Assembly (NCBI GenBank): GCA_902651635.1
Contig: CACRSC010000112.1
Location: 1-60,961, forward strand
DNA from: Mastigamoeba balamuthi
Taxonomy: Eukaryota > Evosea > Mastigamoebida > Mastigamoebidae
Reading direction: 5' to 3'
DNA length: 60,961 nt
The notes beneath the pieces were generated by a model, which was not told the origin of the DNA, made no database searches, and saw only the letters and a program-made list of their open reading frames with translations. Below, one piece after another: positions 11,025 to 21,510 of this stretch. The translations under genes and the position numbers were made by a program. Within the stretch, counting starts at the first letter, position 1. Each line of letters starts with the position of its first letter.

Positions 11025-11265
11025 ATCTCGCGCGCCGTTCAAACAATGCAAATCTGTGCACAATATCTTCTCGGCGATGATGTCATTCAATATCTCAGGG
11101 ATTGGGTCCAATTCGGGCAGTGATTGTCATTTCCGGTCGTCCCGTCAATGGTCGAGTGCCCTCTGGGAGTCCCCACAGCGGGAGCAGTGGCCAGCCGTGT
11201 CGCACCTCGGGCGGATTGACCCCGATTCGGGGATCTGCGAGATATTTCGTTGACATCATTCGAGG
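11025..11265. promoter_or_regulatory. shared intergenic promoter of MYG1 and CCDC47
   Basis: 241 bp separate two divergent start codons, so both promoters must lie here or overlap the genes. Seen: AATATCTC about 66 bp upstream of the MYG1 ATG, and an imperfect palindrome CCCCGATTCGGGG at about 11220 followed by GAGATATTTC about 25 bp upstream of the CCDC47 ATG. The same ATATCT and GATTC words recur in other promoters and introns of this window. Promoter role is inferred from position. Confidence 0.5.
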
Positions 11266-12761
11266 ATGCCAGCGCGCAGGCTTCTTGTGGGGCTCCTGTT
11301 GCTCGCGGTCGTCGTGCTGGCCCTGGCGGCGCCCGCCAGCGCTGCCGCCGCCACGCCCGACGCCGACGACGACGACTTTGACGACGACGCCCCCGCCCGC
11401 GCCCCCGAGGCGCCGCAGGCCGACGACGACGAGCCCGATGACGTGGCACACGCGTCGCCGCCCGAGGCCCACGAGGCGGCCAAGGCCATCGAGCACCTGG
11501 CGGTCAAGGACGACGAGCTGGACTACGACGAGGACGAGTTCGAGGGCTTCACGCCCAAGAAGGTCCCCTCTTTTTTGATTTTTTGAATTGGCCTCTGCGA
11601 TTTCGAGATCTGAATCGGGGAAATGCATCCCTCCCGCCAGCACCGCAAGCCCGCGGGCGAGAAGAGGCCGCCGCCCCCCAAGCCGCCGGTGCCGCGCACG
11701 TACACCTCGGAGATTGTCTACGGCTCGCTGATCGTCTTCTACGTCATCTACTTCTGCGTCGGGCTCGTCAGCAACAACAGGACGCGCACCGCCTGGTCAG
11801 TAGCGGGGCCGCGTGACGTGGCTTGACGTGGCGTGACGCTTGTGGGGATTCTGACGCCCCTCCCCCCTCTCCCCCCGACGAACGCAGGGTCAAGGCCGTG
11901 ACGCCGTTCCTGCAGGAGCAGTTTGCTTACGTCGACAGCGGGACCGAGCGCGAGAGCTTCTCGTCGTTCTACCTGACCGCGAGCGGCCGCGTCAACGTCA
12001 AGGGCGCCCGCTTCTTCCTCGATGTTAGTTCCCTTTCCCCTTCCCGTTTCCCGGAAATGCCTTTTGCCTGCATCGCGTCAGCAGCTGTATTCCCCTCCCC
12101 CTTCTAATCCCCCCTTCCCCGCGCGCAGCTGGTCAAGCGCCAGGACTTCACGAACCACCTGTTCAGCATGTTCGGGTCGACGGCGGACCAGGTGACGCTG
12201 GACATGATCCTGGACGACATGAGCCCGTTCGTGCTGGCCGTCTGCAGGCGCGGGCAGGAGAAGAAGCTGCGCGAGGCCTTCAGCGACCTAAAGCGCTTCG
12301 CCACGGAGACGCGCACGGTCCACGAGCACGCGGCCATCACCGACTGCCCGTCGCTGGTCGCGCAGGTGCTCTGCGACGACGTCTCGCGCCTGCTGCGCGA
12401 CAACGCGGACCTCTTTGTGTCGCTGCACGTGACGGACCAGCCGTCCATCTTCACGTCGCGCAACGTCCTGCGCCTCGTCATGCGCGTGCCGCCCGCCGCC
12501 GAGATGCACCGCGCCACGGAGCTCGTGCGCATGGCCCTGCTCGTCGCGGACCGCGCGGCCAAGTACGAGGCCAGCAGGCCCGACCGCCAGTACGCCCGCA
12601 CGCTGCGCGCAGACGCGGCCGACGAGGAGCGCAAGAAGAACCAGGAGGAGAAGGCCAAGCAGAAGCCCCAGATGAGCAGCGAGGAGGCCCGCAGGCGCAT
12701 GGAGGAGAAGGAGGCCAAGCGCCGCGCCAAGCTCCTCACCCCCAAGATCAAGTCCAAGTGA
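11266..12761 (+). CDS. CCDC47: CCDC47-like PAT-complex ER membrane protein, four exons
   Basis: CCDC47 (DUF1682) works with Asterix in the PAT complex, an ER chaperone for multipass membrane protein insertion, and binds calcium through an acidic luminal region (family knowledge). Exons are 11266-11562, 11641-11795, 11888-12023 and 12129-12761; the product is 406 aa. Features in order: signal peptide (RRLLVGLLLLAVVVLALAA); very acidic luminal stretch (DADDDDFDDD and similar); FEGFTPKK; one transmembrane helix (IVYGSLIVFYVIYFCVGLV); and the cytosolic DUF1682 core (DFTNHLFSMFG, DDMSPFVLAVCRR, SRNVLRLVMRVP). The tail is a basic coiled coil ending LLTPKIKSK. Intron donors here are less CG-biased (gtcccc, gtcagt, gttagt). 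Confidence 0.9.
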
Positions 12762-13189
12762 GCAACCGAGCACGCAGGCCCCCCCAAGCCAGCGCCCGCG
12801 CTGCTGCTGCTGTTGCCCGTGCCTCCCCTATTGAACTCAGTGCTTTCTCCATAACTCTCCCCCACCTTGCCTACAAGAAGCACACAAGCCCGAGTGTTCG
12901 TATCGCTCACAGCCTGCCCACCTATGGGCGTAGGGGGTATGTGGCTTTCTATTGCCAAGGGCCAAGACCAGTGCCGAAAGGGCCTCTGTTGCACCCGTAT
13001 CCGGACTAGGAAACCAACCGCCGGCAAGCACCAACGAGCACATGCGAAGAACAAATACCCCTCCGGTGTGCTGAGGAATCTGCAGTATCCCGAAATATCC
13101 CGTAGCCGCCGTTTATTTTTCTCAACTCCCCCCTGTGGCCCTCTTTGTGTGCGTGTGTGCAGCGGCATCAGCGCCACCGAAGAGGGAAA
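12762..13189 (+). other. intergenic region CCDC47 to sphingomyelinase-like gene
   Basis: 428 bp. It contains GTATCCCGAAATATCCC at 13086, about 100 bp upstream of the next start codon, in line with the ATATC words seen at other starts. Nothing else recognised. Confidence 0.45.
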
Positions 13190-14991
13190 ATGCCCGTCGC
13201 GACCCTCGACTGCTGCTGCCTGCTGGGAGCGCTCGCAGCGCTCGCCGCGTCGTCGCCTTCGTCGCCGTACTACGTCCTGCTGACCGACTCGCACAACGAC
13301 CAGCTCTACGCCGAGGGCTCGCCCAGCACCTGCCCCTCGGGCCTCTGCTGCCACGCTGACACCCTGGGCAACGGCACCGCTGGCACGCATCCCCCCACCC
13401 TCTCTCTCGCCCGCTCTCTCGCCCATCCGACGCCCCTGCACCAGTGCCATCCTGCGTGCATTTTGACGTGCCTGCGTTTTTCTTTTTTTTCCTCTGCGGG
13501 GGCGTCGGTCTGCGCACCACCGGGTTTCGCAGTTGTGTTGTTTCCGGATACGGGTCTGTTTTCGGATCGCAGCCCCCTCCACCCCCGCTGACAGCTCGTC
13601 ATGACGTGCAGGAAAGTACGGGGAGGAGTCGTGCGAGGCGTCGCCCACGCTGCTGGCAGAGCTGCTGGCTGAGACCAGCAAGATGTACCCCGACCCCGAC
13701 CTCATCCTCTACACCGTACACACCCCCTTCCAAGCACGTGGAGCAGTCGACTGACGGCACACGCATCCCCACCCACAGGGCGACACGGTGCCGCACGGCA
13801 ACCAGGACTACCCGACGGTCCTGAGGAACTGGGAGTACCTTATGTCCAACATCCGAGCCAACTGGCCCGGTGACAGGCTGCTCCCCCCCCATCAGCCCCC
13901 TGGCACGCACTGACCGCCGCTCCCCATGCGCTCCCCCAAGGCGTGCCGTTCTACCCCGTCTTTGGCAACCACGAGGCGCAGCCCGTGTGGCTCCTGGAGC
14001 CCGTGCCCGGCCAGCCCATCGTCCGCAACATCACCGCCCTCTGGTACTCGCGCACCGCACAGGGGGAGCAGCAGCCCGACTGAGCGAGCGGCGCGCAGGA
14101 GGTCGTACGGGTACGTCGACGGCGAGGAGCCCGCGGCCACGGCGTCCGAGTGGGGCTACTACACGGCGCTGCACCGCCAGGGCCACCGCATCGTGGGCGT
14201 CAACAGCGTCTGGAACCTGCTCAACAACCGCCTCGTCAACGACAGCGACCCCGACCCCGCGGGCCAGAAGGCCTGGCTGGCCTCGGTGCTCGCCGCGGCG
14301 CGCGGGGCGGGCGAGCGGGTGTGGGTGCTGGCCCACGCGTGCCCCGGGCAGTGGAGCGCCCACGACAGCCTCAGCAAGGGCGACTGGACGCCGTTCTTCG
14401 CGGAGCAGGTGCACGGCAACCCGGGCGTCGTCGCGAGGCAGTACTGCGGGCACACGCACAGGGACCACTTCCTGCTCGTCAGGGACAGGCTGGGAGCCGC
14501 GGCGGAGCTCGTGTCGCTCGTCACGCCGCAGACGTCGACCAACGGGGGCTCGTGGCCGACGGTCAGGGTCGGGTTCTACGACAGCCAGACGCTCGAGGAG
14601 ACGGAGCTCTACACGTACCACGTCGACTGGCGAGCCAGCAACGCCGCAAGGAAGGTTCGCACGATCGAACCAGGGCAGCGATCTTGCCTGGGAGGGGGGC
14701 CAGTATGTGCTCTCCCGGCTCACTTGCAGGCGCACGCAGGTTGTGCTGGAGGTGGCCTACGAGATGAGGGAGGCGTATGGGATGAAGGACCTCTCGGCGT
14801 CGTCGTTCGACGATCTGGCGCTGCGATTGCTCAAGGAGGAGGACACCGCGTCGGTGTACCTGCAGCGCAAGGCGGGCAGCGGCGACGCCATCAGGGCCCC
14901 CTGCAACGAGACCTGCCGCACGGACCTGTTCTGCACGATCGCGTACCCGACACTCGATCTGCAGGCCCAGTGCATGCAGACCCCCTACTGA
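13190..14991 (+). CDS. acid-sphingomyelinase-like phosphodiesterase, six exons
   Basis: Secreted or lysosomal metallophosphoesterase of the acid sphingomyelinase/SMPDL3 family; it hydrolyses phosphodiesters such as sphingomyelin or nucleotides (family knowledge; substrate not decidable here). Exons are 13190-13382, 13612-13715, 13779-13869, 13941-14043, 14099-14654 and 14740-14991, giving 432 aa. An N-terminal signal sequence is present. Metal-site motifs in order: TDSHNDQLY (res. ~30), GDTVPHG (~100), GNHE (~138), LAHACPGQW (~241) and GHTHRDH (~281). C-terminal Cys residues (CNETCRTDLFC) match the family's C-terminal domain; the N-terminal saposin domain is absent, as in SMPDL3. Intron 1 needs a GC donor (G|gcacgc), the only choice that keeps phase. 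The 14655-14739 intron acceptor (cgcacgcag) was chosen by phase. Confidence 0.86.
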
Positions 14992-16180
14992 GGGCCCAGC
15001 AGCAGCGCTGCATGGCACATGGCATCACAGGATGAAACACACACATGAAGCACGGTGGGCTCGAAGAACGCGCACGTTGCTCTCATTGCATCATTGCATC
15101 GAACACACATTTTGTATCGGCAGGATTTTCGGCAGTGCTCTCTCTGCACAGGTGCGTTGCAGGCAGGAGCACGTGCTGCGCCGCTGTGCCCGGGATTATC
15201 AGGCAGCGGTGTATCTTTCTGTGGGAGACCCCCTAGACTCAATTTCCAGGCATTTCTTCGACAACGCGCACGGTGACCGTAGTGCTGCCATCGTTGCCTC
15301 AGCCGCTCGTATGGTATGAGCTGTCTCATTGCCCCACGCCACACACTGCCGGTCCAGGGCGAGACCTGCAGGAACTTGCCATGCCGCACTACTGTATTAC
15401 GCTGGCACAAGTGCCGCAGCTCTCGTCTCATCTTGTCTCTCGCGGCTTTGGTAGGATCGTAAGGGTCTTGAGGCATTGCATGCCCAAGACTATGTCCACG
15501 TGGATGTGAAATAAGGCAAGGCTGTGTCTTTACGCCCCCAGCCCCTCTGCTTTTCAATCTCAATTTCTGGCAGAGAACGCGGTAGTGATACCCATGGCTT
15601 CTGGTTCCGGAGACTCCGGCAGTGTTGTACACGCTGGAGAGAGTTTGGACGCACACGGACATCTTGATGCCATGCCAACTACCATGTGGCACCACAGCGT
15701 TGCATATGCTTCTGCTGTGCGTGCTCGTTGCGTTCGAGTGCCACAAAAACTCGTAGAGGGATTATCTTTGCGGAAACAGCACAAGAGTTCAACGTGACCT
15801 CATTCTTAAGACATATCAGGTAGAGGAACAGTTCTGCTATCAAGTTGTTCCCATTTTCTAGAGCACCGACTTCCAGAAGCATAATTTGTCCTTTCTTTTC
15901 ATTTGAACTCTCATTTCCGTCTGCTTCAGTGTAGTTGCAGTCTGTGTTTGGCGCGCGCTCTCTCTCTCCCCTCGGCTGATGCCTGATAGAGTGCTACCAG
16001 AGATCCACTACGCCCAGCACTTTTGTGAGGAAATCATGTTCGCCGAGACCGTAGACACCTTAATGATGGGATTACCTTCCTTTATGCTTCTCTGACTTCA
16101 CTTTGCTGCTACGAAGGTTGCTAGAGTGGGTTTCCTTTGGGGGGCCAGTGGGGAGCAGTGCTTGCCCCTTCAAGGATCTG
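14992..16180. other. gene-free stretch of 1.2 kb
   Basis: Lies between the 3' ends of the sphingomyelinase-like gene and pseudo-protease copy 1. GC drops compared with the coding regions. Short open frames are present on both strands, but none has a plausible start, splice structure or recognisable domain. No tandem repeat or tRNA found by eye. Confidence 0.5.
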
Positions 16181-19100
16181 TCAGACGGCGCTGCGGTATG
16201 TAACGAGGACCTTCCTCCACAGCCTCAGGCTGGCGCTCTCTTTGCAGAACTCCGTGATGTACTCCAGCGACAGCACCAGCTTCCCCGCGCTTGCCCTGCA
16301 TCCCTCGGCCGTCGGTTCCTCTGCCGCCTCCATCACGATCGCCCTCCACATACGCGAATCTGCGAAGACCCTAGGTCCAGCTGACTTCCTCTGTATCACA
16401 GACCATGTCTCCACCAGCTTCTCCCACGCCACCACGTCGTCTTCGAGGGCAACCGCCAGCGCCTCCCGCGCCCCGGCGCAGAGCATCACCCACAGCTCCC
16501 TGCTAGTGGGGCACTCGACTGTAGTACATGCCTCGGAACCCACCACAGAGATGCACTCGCACATATGAACCGGCCCATCCGCATTGCGCTTGCGTGCTCC
16601 AGTGAGTTGTTGGTGTTTGGCTTCAGTATGATTCGACTGCGTGTCGTTGGATACTGTGTGGAGGGCTCCGAGCCCAACGCGCTGCTGCTGTTTGATGAGA
16701 AGCAGGAACCCGCGCACAGTTGCCGTCGTGTGTTCCACGCTCTCGCGGAGCAGAGCAAGAGCAGCGTCGTCTTCGATGTTGCCCTGCATCCCCTTCTGCG
16801 GACACCCGACACACGTCCACGAAGAGCGCAGCAGAGAGCGCTCTTCCAGCTCGTGCCTGAGAGCTTCGCTAAACGCAGCATCCTCGCCAATGTCACCCCC
16901 ATCGGTGAAGGGACTGGTGGCCGATTCTCCAACAGCAATGCTCCTCTGCTGCAACGGCGACGCAGCGCGAGCCTGCAGCACGGTTAGCATCGTGAGTGCA
17001 GAGCAGTGAGTGTACGATGGAAGATCAACGAACCACAAGGGACTCGCAGAACTCCACGAGTGTTGGGGCAGCCTTGTCCTTGCTTTGAACCAGGCAGGCC
17101 TCGATCAGAACACGCAGGGCCTGCTTGGCCAGCTGGCTCAGCACCTCGGCAGGGTCCTCTGCTCCTCCACACTTGACGCTCTCCTTGCCCCCACGCCCCG
17201 CAGTCCCGCTGCCGTGGCAGCGCCTGAGCAGTTCGCTGGCCACGGCCCCGTACACTGCGCTCGTGATCATCCCCGACAGCTCCCGGCTGCTCCACAGCCT
17301 CCCAGACCCCGTCTCCTTCATCAGCCCCGTCCCCGCCTCCCACACGTCCCGCGCCGTCAGCGTGCTGCTCGCGCTCCGCACAGCGCTGCCCCCGACCGCG
17401 TCGGCCAACGCCCTCGCCATGCGCTTCGCCACGCCTGCCGCCCGCACGTCGCACCGCGTCTGCGCCGCCACGGCCCCGCCCACGGCCGGCGACCCCAGGG
17501 GCACCAGCAGCGCCACCAGGTCCGCCAACGCCTCGTGCAGCACCCCGCCCTCGGGCCGCTCCCGCACACCCTCGGCCCACCCGGGCCGCAGCGCGTCCAG
17601 CAGCGCGTAGCCCGCCGTGTGCGCCACCACCTCCACGCCNCTTGAACGCCCAGTGTCGCTGACGTCGCGCACCAGCTGTGCCAGCCCCTCGTTCTCGCGG
17701 TCGCTGATCTCCTCTGTCTCCACATGCCGCCCCACAACGCGACCAAGCACATCCCCCACTGTCTGCAGCGACACGGCGTCGTCCCGCACAATGGCCTCGA
17801 GAACTCGCAGCCACTCCAGGTCCGTCTTGCTCGCTGTTCCTTCCTCGATCCCCTCGTATTGCTGTGCGTCCAGCCTCTGCTTCAGATGTACCTCCCTCGT
17901 GATCACATCACGGATGACACCACACCACGTCCTTTGAGAGGCCTCTCGCATCAGCATGCTCAGTTGCTTTGCTTCCTTTCCTGCCGTGGAGCTCATGGCC
18001 CACACGGCGACAACAGCAGATCTCGCCAACAGCGGAGAGCAGCAATCCGATGGACTCCATGTGAGGCCCTGCGTTGCGCCCCAGAGCACATCCACCCACG
18101 TCGACTGCATCGCGTCCAGGAGGCCGTGGATGTTGGCTCCAGACTGAGGTTGCGTTGAGGGACCGAAGAGCAGCGTGCACAGCTCGGCCTCGGGCAACAG
18201 TGACAGCAGTGACATCGCATCCTCGGCGCTTTCCACTCTGGTGCCCTTGCCGCCCAGACTGTGGGCCACTTCGCTCTCAAACACTCTCCGGCTGCTCTCG
18301 GTCCAGATGCCATTCCGATCCCGGATGAACTCGACAGCCAGTGCAGCGGTGCAGATGTCGCGCGCACTGGTCCATTGCGTGTCCGGTGACGCTGAACTCT
18401 TTTCGTGGTCGCTGATGTGTGCCGATGGCGGTGCGCGAGCTGAGTTGTTCCTGAGGAACCCGACAACGGCGCTGTGGATGGCTTCGGGCGCATCCCTGGC
18501 CAAGAGGTCGTGAACCTCCGCATGTCCCACAGACGCGATCGCCAGCAGGTCGCCCAGCGTGCCGCTCTGCATTCCCAGCTTCGCCGCCACTGTTGGCAGC
18601 ACCGACCTGCACTCGTCCGCGACGCTGGCCAGCACATCCAGCACGCTCTTCCGGGCCTGTGGTCCCAACGGCCCGGTCTCGGCCTCGGCCTTGAGCTTCT
18701 CAACTCCCTCGATGGTCTCTTGTCTGAGCTGCAGCCCAGCTGTTCCCGCAGCATCGCTGATGGCTGACACCGCATCCGCCATCCCACGCACCCCGATGTC
18801 CTCCAGCATGCCCCTGAGTCGGCTGTCGCCCAGCCCATGGCGCACCACCTCTGCGCTCACCACTGCCCGAGTGGCGTCGGGCGCCTCTGCCAGCATCGCA
18901 CTGAGCACACGCACCCACGGCCTCGCCACAACCTTCCCCGTCTCCTGTCCCGCCTCCTCGAGCAGCTCCATCTTCCTCTGCAGCGGCAGCTCCTGCACCG
19001 CCTCCCGCAGCTTCTCCCGATCGCCAGCTGCGCCCATCAGCAGCGACTGCCATTCCGCGCTGTGCTGCCCGGCGGTCGGAGCGGACTGCAGCGCATCGGC

Positions 19101-20843
19101 GAGCGAGCGGACCAGAGCGCTGTCGGACATGAGGCGCAGCAGCTGGCGCCTGCGGGAGTCGCTGGCCCCGAGGCCCCCGGTCGCTCTGTCGACGAGGGCT
19201 CGCATGCCCCGGGGGTCGAGGGCGATGGCCTTTGCGGCCACCGCTGCCCACTGCTCGCCCGTCACAGCCCCCAGCGCGTCCAGCGCTGCCTTGCGCTCGC
19301 CGGCACCGACGTCGCGGGTGGCCGTGGCCTTGCTCGCGGCCTCGACGATGCCCGCCCCGAACCCCTGGGCCCCTCTGGCGATGACTCCCCACCTGCCGCA
19401 CTCGCCCGCCGCAGCCCCGGCGCTCTGCTGGGCGCCCACCAGCAGCGTGTCGAGCACAGACCCCACGGTGCTATCGGAAGGCAGGCCTCCGGCGCCGACG
19501 GAGCGGGCGCTGCGGTCGAGGTCGACGATGCCTCTGTTGGCGTTGTTGATCGTCTCGACGACGCCCTCGAAGCTGTCGATGGCGCCCTCGCTCTCGGGGA
19601 CTTCGTACGGGTTCAGGCTGCACTCGAGCTGCAGGTACCTGACGGTGGCCTGTGTGTCGGCGTCATGGATGTTCACTGTGGGGTCTTTGCTGAAGCTGCA
19701 GTCGAGCACCAGGACCACGGTGGCGCCCCTGCCCATCGCCGGGGTGAAAATCCGGGACACGTCGAGCGAAGACAGAAGATTGTATTCCCTCTCCAAGCCC
19801 GTGGGATACACGTCACTGTGCGTGTCGTCAGTCGCTGCGGCTGCCACATTGCCTCTAAAGAGAACGCACAAGGGGACCAGGCAGGCTGTGGGGCGCTGCG
19901 GGTTGCCGAAGACCGGGGGCTCCCTGCGCGTGGTTCCCATCCCCGAGAAGTAGAAGAAGACGACGTCGCCCCGCTGGGCAGCGCCGGCCATCTGCCCCAG
20001 GTGGTCGGTGATGGCCTGCAGCGTCGCGTCCTCCCCAACGAGGGTCGCGAGGTCCTCTTCTCTCGGGTGGAAGCGGCCATTGATGAGGGATTCCATCAGC
20101 CTTACGTCGTGAGGCGGTCCCCACAGGGGAGACGACACCACCCCGTCTCCTCTGCGCAGAGCTAGTGCCGAGGGTCAGGCGAGTGAGGCGGTCTGAGAGA
20201 GCCCCCTGCCAGGGGCGTCTGGAGGGTGGGTGGCGCACTGTCAGCGCCCACCAGCAGCGAGTACACGCGGGGCTCGCGCACGGCGTCTGCCGGGCTGGCG
20301 GAGAACAGCAGAATGGCATAGGGCGTATCGGATGACGGGTGCTTCAGCTCGACCACGTTGAGCGTTCCGTCGGGTGCCTCTGCCTGGATGTCAACGAATC
20401 TCTTTCTCCCCTCGAACGTGTTGTGCCGGTCGTCGGTCAGGGAGAACACGGCGGGGGCCTCTGTCTTGTGCCAGGGCACTGAGATGCGGATTTCGAAGCC
20501 CGGGAACACGGGTGTCGCCTCGTTCTGGTACACCTTCCTCCCCGAGCTCGCGCTGCCAGGGCCCCCGCTCTGGCTCACCTTGAGCTCCAGAAGGGCACCC
20601 GTCATCAGCGTCGTTGGGTTCCTGTGCAGAACGGGCACATCGCCGTTGGTAGTTGACAAGAGAGGAGGTGCGTTGATAGAAGGGACGGGACCCCCCACCG
20701 GCACCTGCGAAGCGTAAGGGGGGGGGGCCGCTCTCACGCAAGACCAGCACGGCGCACCATCTGGGATCGGGAACGAGCAGCCAGTTGCGGAGCCTTTTGA
20801 ACGGCATCCACTGCGACTGAGCGTTGTGGTCGTCGTCCTGCAT
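16181..20843 (-). CDS. pseudo-metacaspase/pseudo-gluzincin protein, copy 1 (interrupted at an N)
   Basis: First of four paralogues. Exons on the minus strand are 20843-20758, 20621-20239, 20149-19870, 19815-17034 and 16972-16181; introns are 54-136 bp. As assembled it is about 1,440 codons against about 1,850 in copies 2-4. Around the N at 17640 the frame passes directly from VRDVSDTGRS to GVEVVAHTAGY, so about 400 codons present in the other copies are missing in frame. Caspase-like domain: GPPHDVRLME, GDVVFFYFSGMGTT (catalytic His replaced by Met), ACLVP, then VVLVLDCSFSK (catalytic Cys position is Ser). Metalloprotease-like helix AHTAGYALLDALRP with downstream LHEALADLVALL. The C-terminal exon (CVGC, MCECI, LWRKVL) is the most diverged of the four. 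The exon 3 acceptor at 20150 is the least certain border. Confidence 0.75.
17640..17640. other. single unresolved base (N), likely contig join
   Basis: One N in otherwise gap-free sequence, placed exactly where copy 1 loses about 400 codons relative to its paralogues. Flanks on both sides match paralogues closely. A scaffold join or collapsed repeat written as a single N is the simplest explanation. Confidence 0.75.
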
Positions 20844-21510
20844 CGATGTGCTGCTGCTGCTGCTGCTGTCTGTCTGCGCGGGTCCTATACCTGTGCCTGT
20901 GGAGTAGCGAAGTGCCTCGAAGGTACAGAACAGAGAACGACGCAGGCGCTTCCTCTTCCTTTTCCATACTCTTTCCCACTCGGTGACTTTCGTCTGTCTG
21001 CACTTCTCCGAACCTCTCGCAAGAGCCCTGGCCCACGTCAATCCAGACGAAGTTCGGCGCAGGCGGCGACGATGGCTCCACGGCTCGCTTCGAGCTCTGT
21101 GTGCTTTACCTGGGTGCCAGGCGTCAGTGCGCTCGGGGGAGCAGGAGACCTCCGTTTGTCCGCTCAGTTTTCGGCATCTCTCAAGGGTTCGTGGGACACC
21201 CCCATAACACAGCTATCATACAATGCAGCACCACAGAGGCTAGAGAGGGCCTTCAGTGGTGTTGTGGTCAGTCGCGCAAGTATGTACGACGCGCCACACG
21301 GCAACAGAATATTGCATTCTCAGGTGATTTATTACGGGGCGTACAACGCAGATTTACTTACACTCCCCCTCCAACAGCAGACACGGTAGTTGTCAAGGAA
21401 AAGTGGATTTTGTGTTTCAATTGTTTCCGGCTAACACAATCAAGAATGGGCTTTCATCCAACTCACCGTCTCATTCGAACGCTCATAACCTCGGGTGCAT
21501 TCCCACTGGA
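20844..21510. promoter_or_regulatory. upstream region of copy 1 / downstream region of copy 2
   Basis: 667 bp. Just upstream of the copy 1 start is a (CTG)7 tract (20850-20871; CAG on the gene strand), then AAGGTACAGAAC (20918) and GCTTCCTCTTCCTTTTCC (20948) followed by TACTCTTTC. The same words occur upstream of copies 2, 3 and 4, so I regard them as the family promoter block. The remaining 450 bp shows nothing recognisable. Confidence 0.5.

Noticed and set aside
14992-16180. Several 60-95 codon open frames in the gap after the sphingomyelinase-like gene
   Set aside because: No ATG-led frame with splice partners, no domain, and composition like intergenic DNA.
18559-20165. Open frames of more than 440 codons on + opposite array copy 1 (and equivalents opposite copies 2-4)
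   Set aside because: They mirror the real coding strand: third-position GC bias keeps antisense frames open. Their sequence is Ala/Pro/Ser/Arg-rich, lacks domains, and the introns and conserved motifs all belong to the other strand.
20850-20871. (CTG)7 tract as an expandable coding repeat
   Set aside because: It lies upstream of the copy 1 start codon, not in a coding exon, and the other copies lack it.
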